A DNA stretch of 5,659 nt from Sva-25 sp037385685 (GTDB taxonomy: Bacteria; Pseudomonadota; Gammaproteobacteria; Chromatiales; Chromatiaceae): NCBI GenBank assembly GCA_037385685.1, contig JARRMW010000080.1, positions 1-5,659 on the forward strand, written 5' to 3'. The position numbers and the translations under genes are program-made. The notes under the pieces were generated by a model. The model did not search any database and had not been told where the DNA came from. It saw only the letters and a list, made by a program, of their open reading frames with translations. Shown piece by piece: positions 1-5,659 of the stretch; positions within the stretch are counted from its first letter, which is position 1; every line of letters begins with the position of its first letter.

Positions 1-353
1 GCCTGGCGCTTTCGCACACGATTGCACGAGCCATGATCGCCGGCTTTGTCACTGACAAGATCGGTTTTTTCCGGACGCCCAAGCGTGCGAAGACGAACCG
101 CCTCTTTTCCGCGCTGAATGCGTCACGCGAGGAAGGACTGTTCATGGTGGTTCTGCTGCTTTCGGCAATTGCGATCCTCCATCGCCAGGATGCGGATATG
201 CTCGATACGCGAATCTGGTCACTTGTGCTTTTCATTCAGGCCGGTGTGTATGCCGCCTCGGTGCTCATGGCGATCATCAGCGCCTTTCCTGGTGTCGGGT
301 CAGGCATTGTGAAGCAGATCGAAGAGGAACCGGTTGTACGGGAGGCATCTTGA
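1..353 (+). CDS. C-terminal end of a membrane glycosyltransferase (family 2 type), 5' truncated
   Basis: The reading frame is open from base 3 to the TGA at 351-353 and enters from beyond the left edge, so the internal ATG at 33 is probably not the start. The visible 116 residues begin LALSHTIARAMIAGF, then a basic cytoplasmic-looking stretch with FFRTPKRAKTNR, then two hydrophobic helices (about GLFMVVLLLSAIAIL and WSLVLFIQAGVYAASVLMAI) and a short acidic tail. A 'LSHTIARA...G...F.RTPK' stretch followed by paired C-terminal helices is what I recall from the end of processive, cellulose-synthase-like family 2 glycosyltransferases, which move sugars from nucleotide donors to a growing glycan at the inner membrane. 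The catalytic domain (DxD, QxxRW) lies outside the window, so substrate and product cannot be judged. The gene converges on the LtaS-like gene. The assignment rests on resemblance of the C-terminus only. Confidence 0.68.
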   Translation, partial: LALSHTIARAMIAGFVTDKIGFFRTPKRAKTNRLFSALNASREEGLFMVVLLLSAIAILHRQDADMLDTRIWSLVLFIQAGVYAASVLMAIISAFPGVGSGIVKQIEEEPVVREAS

Positions 354-469
354 GAGGTTGTGTCTGCTTGACTGCTGATATTTGTTGAATCGCTGCGCGA
401 TGGACTGATTTGATGCGCGCCGACACCTAAGTCACTGTTGGTGGAGTATTGGCTTTCCTTTCCGTTTTT

Positions 470-550
470 GTCATCCCGAAACTTGCGCAGCAAGGTGTGG
501 CGATCTCAATGTATAGATTGCCACAGTCGCTGGCGCTCCTTCGCAATGAC
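470..550. repeat. 81-bp imperfect palindrome, MITE-like dispersed repeat
   Basis: The left arm (470-506) begins GTCATCCCGAA and ends GTGTGGCGATCT. The right arm (515-550), read on the minus strand, begins GTCATTGCGAAGGAGCG and ends CTGTGGCAATCT. The arms pair along most of their length around an 8-base loop (CAATGTAT, 507-514). The minus-strand arm closely resembles the 'GTCATTGCGAGGAGCGAAGCGAC...GGCAATCT' element that I recall as scattered through many bacterial genomes. It lies between two convergent genes, a usual place for such elements, and its transcript could fold into a long hairpin from either strand. Copies elsewhere in this genome cannot be seen here. Confidence 0.7.
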
Positions 551-568
551 GATGTCCTAAAGGGGGGC

Positions 569-594
569 GTCATTCCCCGAAGGCGGGAATCCAG
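569..594. repeat. Short palindromic repeat of the ATTCCC/GGGAAT type
   Basis: The sequence contains ATTCCC (572-577) and GGGAAT (585-590), a perfect 6-bp inverted repeat with a 7-base spacer, inside the wider GTCATTCCCCGAAGGCGGG context and followed by ATCCAG. This resembles the widespread 'GTCATTCCCGCGAAGGCGGGAATCCAG' element and is like the neisserial dRS3 core (ATTCCC-N8-GGGAAT), with one spacer base fewer. It lies 18 bases after the larger palindrome and 33 bases beyond the stop of the LtaS-like gene. A weak hairpin acting as a terminator is possible, but there is no T-run, so that is speculation. Confidence 0.6.
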
Positions 595-626
595 GTTCGA
601 TCCCGCACAGGGGAAGGAAAAAGGCT

Positions 627-2279
627 TCAGCCGCCACGCTTCTCCATCAGCTTCAAACCATGCTGCTCGCCGTTGAAGAGGTCATAGGTCAGGATATCGA
701 GTGCCTCGACGAGCGGGTCTGTCTCCGAGCAAACTGCGGGCCTGTCGCTATTCTTTTGCTTGCAGACACTGCTTTTTTCATCCTCGATCAGGAGATGCAG
801 ACCCGGTAGTGGTCGGACAACCTGATCGACCGGCAGGCGTGACAGCCTCAGGATCGAATCACTCCTGTCGCCGAGCAGGTCGAGCACAAGTTCGGGGATG
901 CGGTACATCGGCAGCTCGCCCGTGTTGACAGGCCCGTTCCTGCCGTCAATGACGATCATCGGCGTCCTGGTCAGCGTGCGGAACATCGGGTCCGTGAACT
1001 TGCCTCGGGATGATTCGAGCATGCCGATCTCCGTATAGCCGCCATAGTTCGGACCGAGGAATGGCAAGTGATCGCCAAACATCACGATGAGGCCGTCGGG
1101 GTCACGCTTGCGCAGCTCTTCAAGGAACACCATGAGTTCGCGTGACTTGTAATAGATCTGGTTCGCATAATCCTCGAGCATCCGGTTGTCACCGGATGCC
1201 TGGATGACTTTCGGGCGGTTTGCGTTGAACGGGTAATCCAGATGGCCAAAGATGGTCACGATGTAGTCGAGGATCGGTTCGCCGGACTGCAATTTACTAT
1301 CGAGTTTTTCGAGCATTTGCCGGTAGAGCGATGCATCGCCAAGAAAATTCCTGTTCATGTCGTCGAGCACAAAATCCTTTTTCGACCAGTAGGTATCGAA
1401 GCCGATGCGGTCATAGACCTCTGCGTTTGCCGTATAGCCGCCAAAGACCGGAGACAACACCGTGGAATTGCCGGTTTGTGCCCAGAGCTCGCGAAATTCG
1501 GGTGAAATCGGATCGCCGGAGAATTCAATACCCTCGAGCAGCAGCGGATCCCAGAATGACTCGAGCAGAATAATGTGCACGTTGCGCTTCGGGAAGTCAT
1601 TCGAGGCCTCCTGCGCTCCCGCCCCGGTATGACCAAGAGTTTCAAATGCCTTCGTGACCGCAACCTCGTCAGGCACATCGAGTCCGCGGGAGATATTGCG
1701 GGCGGTCTCCTGCACCAGGTGGATCAGCAGACCGCGCTCGCGGTAGTTTCCCGGCTGGTTCCAGATCCAGTCACCGAACTGCTTGTCCATGGCTGCCATC
1801 ATTTGCGCCGGCCAGTTGAGCAGGATGAGAATACCGGCACCGACCAGTGAAAGACTCAGCCAGGAGCGTGGATGCCGCCAGTGGATCATGGCCGCCAGCG
1901 CGGTGAGCGGGACGGCAAGCATGAGCACCATGATCCAGAATTTCCAGCCGCTGAAGAGCATGAACATGTTGCGCACGCTGATGAAATCGTCAGGCATCAT
2001 CGGGCTGCCGAGGATCACCATCTTCAGTGCATTGCTGACATGGAGAATTGTCACGACCAGGGCATAGGCGATGGCATAGGTCCTGAAGTTGCGTGCCATC
2101 AGATAGATCACGCTTGAAAGCAGCAGGTGGGCAAGAAAATCCCGGATCCAGAAGCGCGGAAGGACCTCGACATCAAAGAAAAGATTGCTGCCGGCCTCGA
2201 GGATGGCATAGACGAGCAGTGTCCAGGCAACGATGCCGGCAGGGATGCGAACCCAGGGGTGTGTGAAAAAACGTTTCAA
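627..2279 (-). CDS. LtaS/OpgB-like membrane phosphoglycerol (or related) transferase, sulfatase-fold, with an apparent internal deletion
   Basis: This 550-residue protein has five likely membrane helices (about residues 11-29, 46-63, 67-86, 112-131, 139-158) and then a periplasmic alkaline phosphatase/sulfatase-fold domain (about 230-500). That is the layout of lipoteichoic acid synthase and of the phosphoglycerol transferase that decorates periplasmic glucans. Visible active-site parts are LLESFWD (Glu240), GGYTANAE (nucleophile Thr283), TIFGHLDYP (His346) and MFGDHLPF (Asp403, His404), matching LtaS Glu255, Thr300, His416, Asp475 and His476. Thr283 is followed almost at once by VYDRIGFDTYW, whereas about 54 more residues are expected there, so the His/FWNR substrate segment is absent. 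The tail has two cysteines (506, 517) and ends YDLFNGEQHGL. The start is TTG; an in-frame TGA lies at 2310-2312 with no other usual start codon between, and no clear Shine-Dalgarno is seen. The substrate is unknown. The protein may be inactive if the deletion is real. Confidence 0.85.
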   Translation of the reverse strand: MKRFFTHPWVRIPAGIVAWTLLVYAILEAGSNLFFDVEVLPRFWIRDFLAHLLLSSVIYLMARNFRTYAIAYALVVTILHVSNALKMVILGSPMMPDDFISVRNMFMLFSGWKFWIMVLMLAVPLTALAAMIHWRHPRSWLSLSLVGAGILILLNWPAQMMAAMDKQFGDWIWNQPGNYRERGLLIHLVQETARNISRGLDVPDEVAVTKAFETLGHTGAGAQEASNDFPKRNVHIILLESFWDPLLLEGIEFSGDPISPEFRELWAQTGNSTVLSPVFGGYTANAEVYDRIGFDTYWSKKDFVLDDMNRNFLGDASLYRQMLEKLDSKLQSGEPILDYIVTIFGHLDYPFNANRPKVIQASGDNRMLEDYANQIYYKSRELMVFLEELRKRDPDGLIVMFGDHLPFLGPNYGGYTEIGMLESSRGKFTDPMFRTLTRTPMIVIDGRNGPVNTGELPMYRIPELVLDLLGDRSDSILRLSRLPVDQVVRPLPGLHLLIEDEKSSVCKQKNSDRPAVCSETDPLVEALDILTYDLFNGEQHGLKLMEKRGG

Positions 2280-2283
2280 GGTG

Positions 2284-2322
2284 TTACCCGAACAGCGGGC
2301 GAGTGAGTGTCATCGTGGCCAT
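2284..2322 (-). other. Possible 12-codon leader ORF ahead of the LtaS-like gene
   Basis: On the minus strand an ATG at 2322-2320 opens a 12-residue frame (MATMTLTRPLFG) that ends with TAA at 2286-2284, only four bases before the TTG start of the LtaS-like gene. The downstream start is a weak codon without an evident ribosome binding site, so reinitiation from this leader is conceivable. An ORF this short arises easily by chance, and no attenuator-like structure was recognised around it. Confidence 0.15.
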
Positions 2323-2387
2323 AAAGACGGTGAAAAAGCCGGAAGGTTGCGCACAGGTGTAAATTATCCTGCCGTGCGTTCGGCCGA

Positions 2388-3575
2388 TCAGGCGTTGATG
2401 ACCTTTTCAATGCGATCGAGAGCATTTTCCAGCGCCTCCATGCCTGTTGCAATGGAGATGCGCATGTGGCCGCCGAGACCGAAAGCGCTGCCGGGTACCA
2501 CGGCGACACCGGCATTCTCGATCAGGTATTCGCCCATCTCGAGGTCGTTGCTGACACCGTTAGTCGACTCGATCATGCCATCGATGTTTGGAAAGACATA
2601 GAAGGTGCCGTCTGTTGGCAGGCACTCGATACCCTTCATGCCGTTCAGGCGCTCCACGACATAATCATGACGTTCCCTGAAAGCGCCCAGCATGGTGCCA
2701 ATCGCATCCTGCGGGCCATTGAGAGCAGCGACCGCTGCAGCCTGCGAAATCGAGGCCGGGTTCGAGGTGCTCTGCGACTGGATTTTCTTCATGGCCTTGA
2801 TGATCTCTGGCGGGCCGCCCGCATAGCCAATGCGCCAACCGGTCATGGAATAGGCCTTGGAAACACCGTTCAGCACCATGGTCTGGTCGTACAGATCCGG
2901 ACAGGCCATGAGGATGTTGCAGAAAGGCTCGTCGCTCCAGAGGATGTGCTCGTACATGTCGTCCGTAGCGACGAGAATGTTGGGATACTGTCTGAGGACT
3001 TCTCCGAGTGCCTCGAGTTCGGCGCGCGTATAAGCCATGCCGGTCGGGTTGGAGGGACTGTTCAGCACGAGCAGGCGGGTCTTTTCCGTGATGGCAGCAG
3101 CCAGCTGTTCCGGCGTGATCTTGAATTGCTGGGCCGCACCTGCCCGGAGATAGACCGGGATGCCGCCGGCGAGAATCGTCATGTCAGGGTAGGAGACCCA
3201 GTAGGGTGCCGGAATAATCACCTCGTCGCCCGGGTCGAGCAGTGCCTGTGCAAGATTGTAGAAGCTCTGCTTGCCGCCGCAGGAGACCAGGATCTGCTCT
3301 GCGGAATACTCGTGCCCGTTGTCACGCCTGAACTTGTCGATCACGGCCTGCTTGAGCTCTGCCGTGCCATCGACCGGGGTGTACTTGGTCTTGCCATCGT
3401 GAATGGCCTGGATGGCGGCTTCCTTGATATGTTCCGGCGTATCGAAATCGGGTTCACCGGCGCCAAGACCGATGACATCCTTGCCTGCTGCACGCAATTC
3501 TGCCGCGCGGGCCGTGATTGCAAGGGTGGGAGATGGCTTGACAGCCTGTACGCGTTGAGACAGCTTGATGCTCAT
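2388..3575 (-). CDS. Aspartate aminotransferase-type class I aminotransferase (PLP, fold type I)
   Basis: This 395-residue cytosolic enzyme of usual family length should transfer the amino group between aspartate (or a similar amino acid) and 2-oxoglutarate using pyridoxal phosphate. The opening VKPSPTLAITARAAELRAAG and GAGEPDFDTPEHIKEAA is typical of the bacterial AAT subgroup that is distinct from E. coli AspC. Visible elements are the cofactor-phosphate loop CGGKQSFYN (99-107), the NSPSNPTG motif with Asn176, Asp205 and Tyr208 in ATDDMYEH, the Schiff-base lysine Lys240 in GVSKAYSMTGWRIGY, and Arg372 in MRISIATG for the substrate carboxylate. The ATG is preceded by AAGAG (3589-3585) nine bases upstream, a modest ribosome binding site. 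The gene diverges from uvrB across 79 bp. Some members of this subgroup also use prephenate or aromatic acids, so exact specificity is not settled by sequence. No defects were seen. Confidence 0.93.
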   Translation of the reverse strand: MSIKLSQRVQAVKPSPTLAITARAAELRAAGKDVIGLGAGEPDFDTPEHIKEAAIQAIHDGKTKYTPVDGTAELKQAVIDKFRRDNGHEYSAEQILVSCGGKQSFYNLAQALLDPGDEVIIPAPYWVSYPDMTILAGGIPVYLRAGAAQQFKITPEQLAAAITEKTRLLVLNSPSNPTGMAYTRAELEALGEVLRQYPNILVATDDMYEHILWSDEPFCNILMACPDLYDQTMVLNGVSKAYSMTGWRIGYAGGPPEIIKAMKKIQSQSTSNPASISQAAAVAALNGPQDAIGTMLGAFRERHDYVVERLNGMKGIECLPTDGTFYVFPNIDGMIESTNGVSNDLEMGEYLIENAGVAVVPGSAFGLGGHMRISIATGMEALENALDRIEKVINA

Positions 3576-3607
3576 TCCGGGCTACTCTTGAATATGGATC
3601 AGCAGGC

Positions 3608-3621
3608 TGCAGATTTCTGCA
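3608..3621. promoter_or_regulatory. 14-bp inverted repeat in the divergent promoter region
   Basis: The sequence TGCAGATTTCTGCA has perfect 6-bp arms (TGCAGA/TCTGCA) around a TT centre. It lies between the two divergent genes and overlaps the first bases of the -10-like element on the uvrB side, a position from which a bound protein could block transcription. It does not fit the E. coli LexA box (CTGT-N8-ACAG). A chance palindrome is quite possible in so short a stretch. Confidence 0.25.
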
Positions 3622-3626
3622 ATAAT
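3618..3626 (+). promoter_or_regulatory. Candidate extended -10 element for uvrB
   Basis: TGCAATAAT matches the extended -10 consensus TGnTATAAT except for one base in the hexamer. No good -35 hexamer is seen 16-18 bases upstream, which is tolerable for an extended -10 promoter. Transcription would begin near 3633, about 20 bases before the ATG at 3655. This would favour that start over the in-frame ATG at 3625, which lies within the element itself. Confidence 0.3.
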
Positions 3627-3654
3627 GCCTAATTTTGCCGCAACTCGTAGCGCC

Positions 3655-5659
3655 ATGTCGAAAGATTTTCAGCTCGAATCGAAATATTCGCCCGCCGGCG
3701 ATCAGCCCGAAGCGATCGAGCGTCTCGTCGAGGGGCTCAATGACGGCGAGGCGGGCATGACATTGCTTGGCGTCACCGGCTCCGGCAAGACCTTCACGAT
3801 TGCTAACGTGATCGATCAGGTACAGCGCCCGACCCTGATCCTGGCGCACAACAAGACGCTCGCGGCACAGCTCTACGGGGAGATGAAGGAGTTCTTTCCG
3901 CACAACGCCGTCGAATATTTCGTCTCCTATTACGACTATTACCAGCCCGAGGCCTACGTCCCTTCGTCGGATACCTTTATCGAGAAGGACGCCTCGGTCA
4001 ACGAGCACATCGAGCAGATGCGGCTGTCGGCAACAAAGGCGCTGCTGGAGCGTCATGACACCATCATTGTCGCGACCGTCTCGGCAATCTACGGCCTCGG
4101 TGATCCGCGTGCTTACCTCGGCATGATGCTGCACCTCGTGCGCGGTGATCTCATGGATCAGCGCACGATCCTCAAGCGCCTGGCCGAACTGCAGTACAAG
4201 CGCAATGACGTGGTGCTGGAGCGCGGTACCTTTCGCGTGCGCGGTGAGGTGATCGACATCTATCCCGCAGAGTCTGACGAGGAAGCCGTGCGTATCGAGA
4301 TGTTCGATGAAGAGATCGAGAATCTGAGCCTTTTCGATCCTCTGACTGGCGAAATCCTGCAGAAGGTGCCACGTTACTCGGTTTACCCCAAAACACACTA
4401 TGTCACGCCACGTGAAACCATCGTCGGCGCTATCTCGGCCATCAAGGAAGAGATGCGCGAGCGTGTCGCCGAACTGCGCGCCATGGACAAGCTTGTAGAG
4501 GCACAGCGCCTCGAACAGCGCACTCTCTTCGATATCGAGATGATGAACGAGCTCGGCTACTGCTCGGGTATCGAGAACTATTCGCGCTATCTCTCGGGCC
4601 GCGCACCGGGCGAGCCGCCACCGACCCTGTTCGATTATTTGCCGGCTGACGCCTTGCTGGTCATCGACGAATCCCATGTTACCGTCTCGCAGATTGGCGG
4701 TATGTACCGCGGCGACCGTTCGCGCAAGGAGAACCTCGTCGAGTACGGCTTCCGGTTGCCCTCGGCGCTGGATAACCGTCCGCTGAAATTCGAGGAATTC
4801 GAGGCACGGGCCCCGCAGACCATCTATGTCACGGCGACACCGCGTAACTACGAGATCGAGCACTCGGGTGCTGTTATCGAACAGGTCGTCAGGCCGACAG
4901 GACTTGTCGACCCGGAGGTCGAGGTTCGCCCTGCCACGACCCAGGTCGATGATCTGTTGTCCGAGATCCACAAGCGGGTGGAACTGGGCCATCGTATTCT
5001 CGTCACGACACTTACCAAGCGCATGGCCGAGGATCTGACAGAGTATCTCCTCGAACATGACGTCAAGGTGCGCTACCTGCACTCGGACATCGACACGGTG
5101 GAACGTGTCGAGATCATTCGCGACCTGCGCCTGGGAGTGTTCGACGTGCTCGTCGGCATCAACCTGCTCAGGGAGGGTCTCGATATGCCCGAGGTCGCTC
5201 TGGTCGCCATCCTCGATGCAGACAAGGAGGGCTTTCTGCGTTCCGATACCTCGCTGATACAGACCATCGGCCGTGCCGCGCGTAATCTCCATGGCAGGGC
5301 GATTCTCTATGCCGACCAGGTGACCGGTTCGATGAAACGCGCTATCGACGAGACCAACCGCCGCCGCGAAAAGCAAATGGCCTTCAACAGGGAGCATGGC
5401 ATCACGCCGAAGTCTGTCATGAAAAAGGTTGCCGATATCATGGAGGGCGCCTACCCGGGTGCACCCGTAAAGGCGAAGCAGTATGCAAAGGTCGCACAGG
5501 AAATGGCCGAGTATGCCTCGCTGACGCCCTCGCAGATGATGAAGAAGGTCAAGGAGCTCGAGAAACAGATGTACCGGCATGCAGAGAATCTCGAATTCGA
5601 GGAAGCAGCAAGGATCCGCGACAAGCTCAAGCACTTGCGTGGCGAGGGGCTTGTCGCCT
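3655..5659 (+). CDS. uvrB: UvrABC system protein B (excinuclease subunit), 3' end cut by the window edge
   Basis: UvrB takes damaged DNA from UvrA, verifies the lesion with its beta-hairpin and recruits UvrC for incision in nucleotide excision repair. All 668 visible codons are open. E. coli UvrB has 673 residues, so only a few residues and the stop are missing. Hallmarks are Walker A GVTGSGKT (Lys45), the damage-probing hairpin SYYDYYQPEAYVPSSDTF with Tyr92, Tyr93, Tyr95 and Tyr96, the Walker B-type DESH (338-341), GMYRGDRSRK, the family signature EYGFRLPSALDNRP, ATPRNYE, helicase motif VI QTIGRAARN (536-544), and a C-terminal UVR domain (about 629-664) for contact with UvrA/UvrC. The start at 3655 gives MSKDFQLESKYSPAGDQPEAI, aligned with E. 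coli residue numbering. An in-frame ATG at 3625 would add ten residues. No strong Shine-Dalgarno precedes either start. No missing key residue was noted. Confidence 0.97.
   Translation, partial: MSKDFQLESKYSPAGDQPEAIERLVEGLNDGEAGMTLLGVTGSGKTFTIANVIDQVQRPTLILAHNKTLAAQLYGEMKEFFPHNAVEYFVSYYDYYQPEAYVPSSDTFIEKDASVNEHIEQMRLSATKALLERHDTIIVATVSAIYGLGDPRAYLGMMLHLVRGDLMDQRTILKRLAELQYKRNDVVLERGTFRVRGEVIDIYPAESDEEAVRIEMFDEEIENLSLFDPLTGEILQKVPRYSVYPKTHYVTPRETIVGAISAIKEEMRERVAELRAMDKLVEAQRLEQRTLFDIEMMNELGYCSGIENYSRYLSGRAPGEPPPTLFDYLPADALLVIDESHVTVSQIGGMYRGDRSRKENLVEYGFRLPSALDNRPLKFEEFEARAPQTIYVTATPRNYEIEHSGAVIEQVVRPTGLVDPEVEVRPATTQVDDLLSEIHKRVELGHRILVTTLTKRMAEDLTEYLLEHDVKVRYLHSDIDTVERVEIIRDLRLGVFDVLVGINLLREGLDMPEVALVAILDADKEGFLRSDTSLIQTIGRAARNLHGRAILYADQVTGSMKRAIDETNRRREKQMAFNREHGITPKSVMKKVADIMEGAYPGAPVKAKQYAKVAQEMAEYASLTPSQMMKKVKELEKQMYRHAENLEFEEAARIRDKLKHLRGEGLVA

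Noticed and set aside
591..612. GGTTCGATCCC resembling the T-loop of a tRNA
   Set aside because: The flanking bases do not pair as a T-stem, and no acceptor, D or anticodon arm is present nearby. It is part of, or next to, the dispersed repeat.
449..676. A 75-codon plus-strand ORF across the convergent gap
   Set aside because: It runs through the two palindromic repeats and into the antisense of the LtaS-like gene. It has no ribosome site and no recognisable protein features.
2280..2387. A rho-independent terminator after the aminotransferase gene
   Set aside because: Only a weak GCCG/CGGC stem without a following T-run was found on the minus strand. A short T-run farther on follows no convincing hairpin.
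2466..3632. A 388-codon open frame on the plus strand antisense to the aminotransferase gene
   Set aside because: The minus strand encodes a complete, motif-perfect aminotransferase. The antisense translation looks like a codon-bias shadow, with no recognisable domain or ribosome site.
3589..3654. A LexA-type SOS box upstream of uvrB
   Set aside because: No CTGT-N8-ACAG or GTTC-N7-GTTC match is present in the intergenic region; the inverted repeat at 3608-3621 has different arms and spacing.
3454..5634. A 726-codon open frame on the minus strand antisense to uvrB
   Set aside because: The plus strand encodes an unmistakable UvrB through this region. The antisense frame stays open because the UvrB codon usage avoids TTA, CTA and TCA. 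Its translation shows no recognisable domain, and it also overlaps the start of the aminotransferase gene.

Overview
The window looks like chromosomal DNA of a Gram-negative bacterium, most likely a gammaproteobacterium. It has dense coding, a GC-rich codon bias, a UvrB and a class I aspartate-type aminotransferase of proteobacterial character, and these two genes lie head to head as I recall them in Pseudomonas and other gammaproteobacteria. The lineage is an inference from protein flavour and gene order; no search was run.

Left part (1-2279): the 3' end of a membrane glycosyltransferase gene (+ strand) converges on a complete minus-strand gene for a five-helix membrane protein with a periplasmic LtaS/OpgB-type (alkaline phosphatase superfamily) transferase domain. 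The 273-bp convergent gap holds two palindromic repeats of commonly dispersed kinds: an 81-bp imperfect palindrome and a shorter ATTCCC/GGGAAT element. The two proteins could act on the same envelope or periplasmic glycan, one building sugar chains and the other adding phosphoglycerol-like groups, but convergent placement is weak evidence.

Middle and right (2388-5659): a complete aminotransferase gene (minus strand) and a nearly complete uvrB (plus strand, running off the right edge) diverge from a 79-bp intergenic region. That region carries an extended -10-like element overlapping a 14-bp inverted repeat. UvrB is the damage-verifying helicase-like subunit of nucleotide excision repair. The aminotransferase belongs to central amino-acid metabolism. 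They are not functionally linked except through the shared promoter region.

The most unusual point is in the LtaS-like protein. All metal-binding residues are present, but about 54 residues appear to be missing in frame directly after the catalytic threonine. The missing part would carry the conserved His and Phe-Trp-Asn-Arg substrate-binding segment. I see no phage, IS transposase, CRISPR array, tRNA or rRNA, and nothing that amounts to a new multi-gene system.
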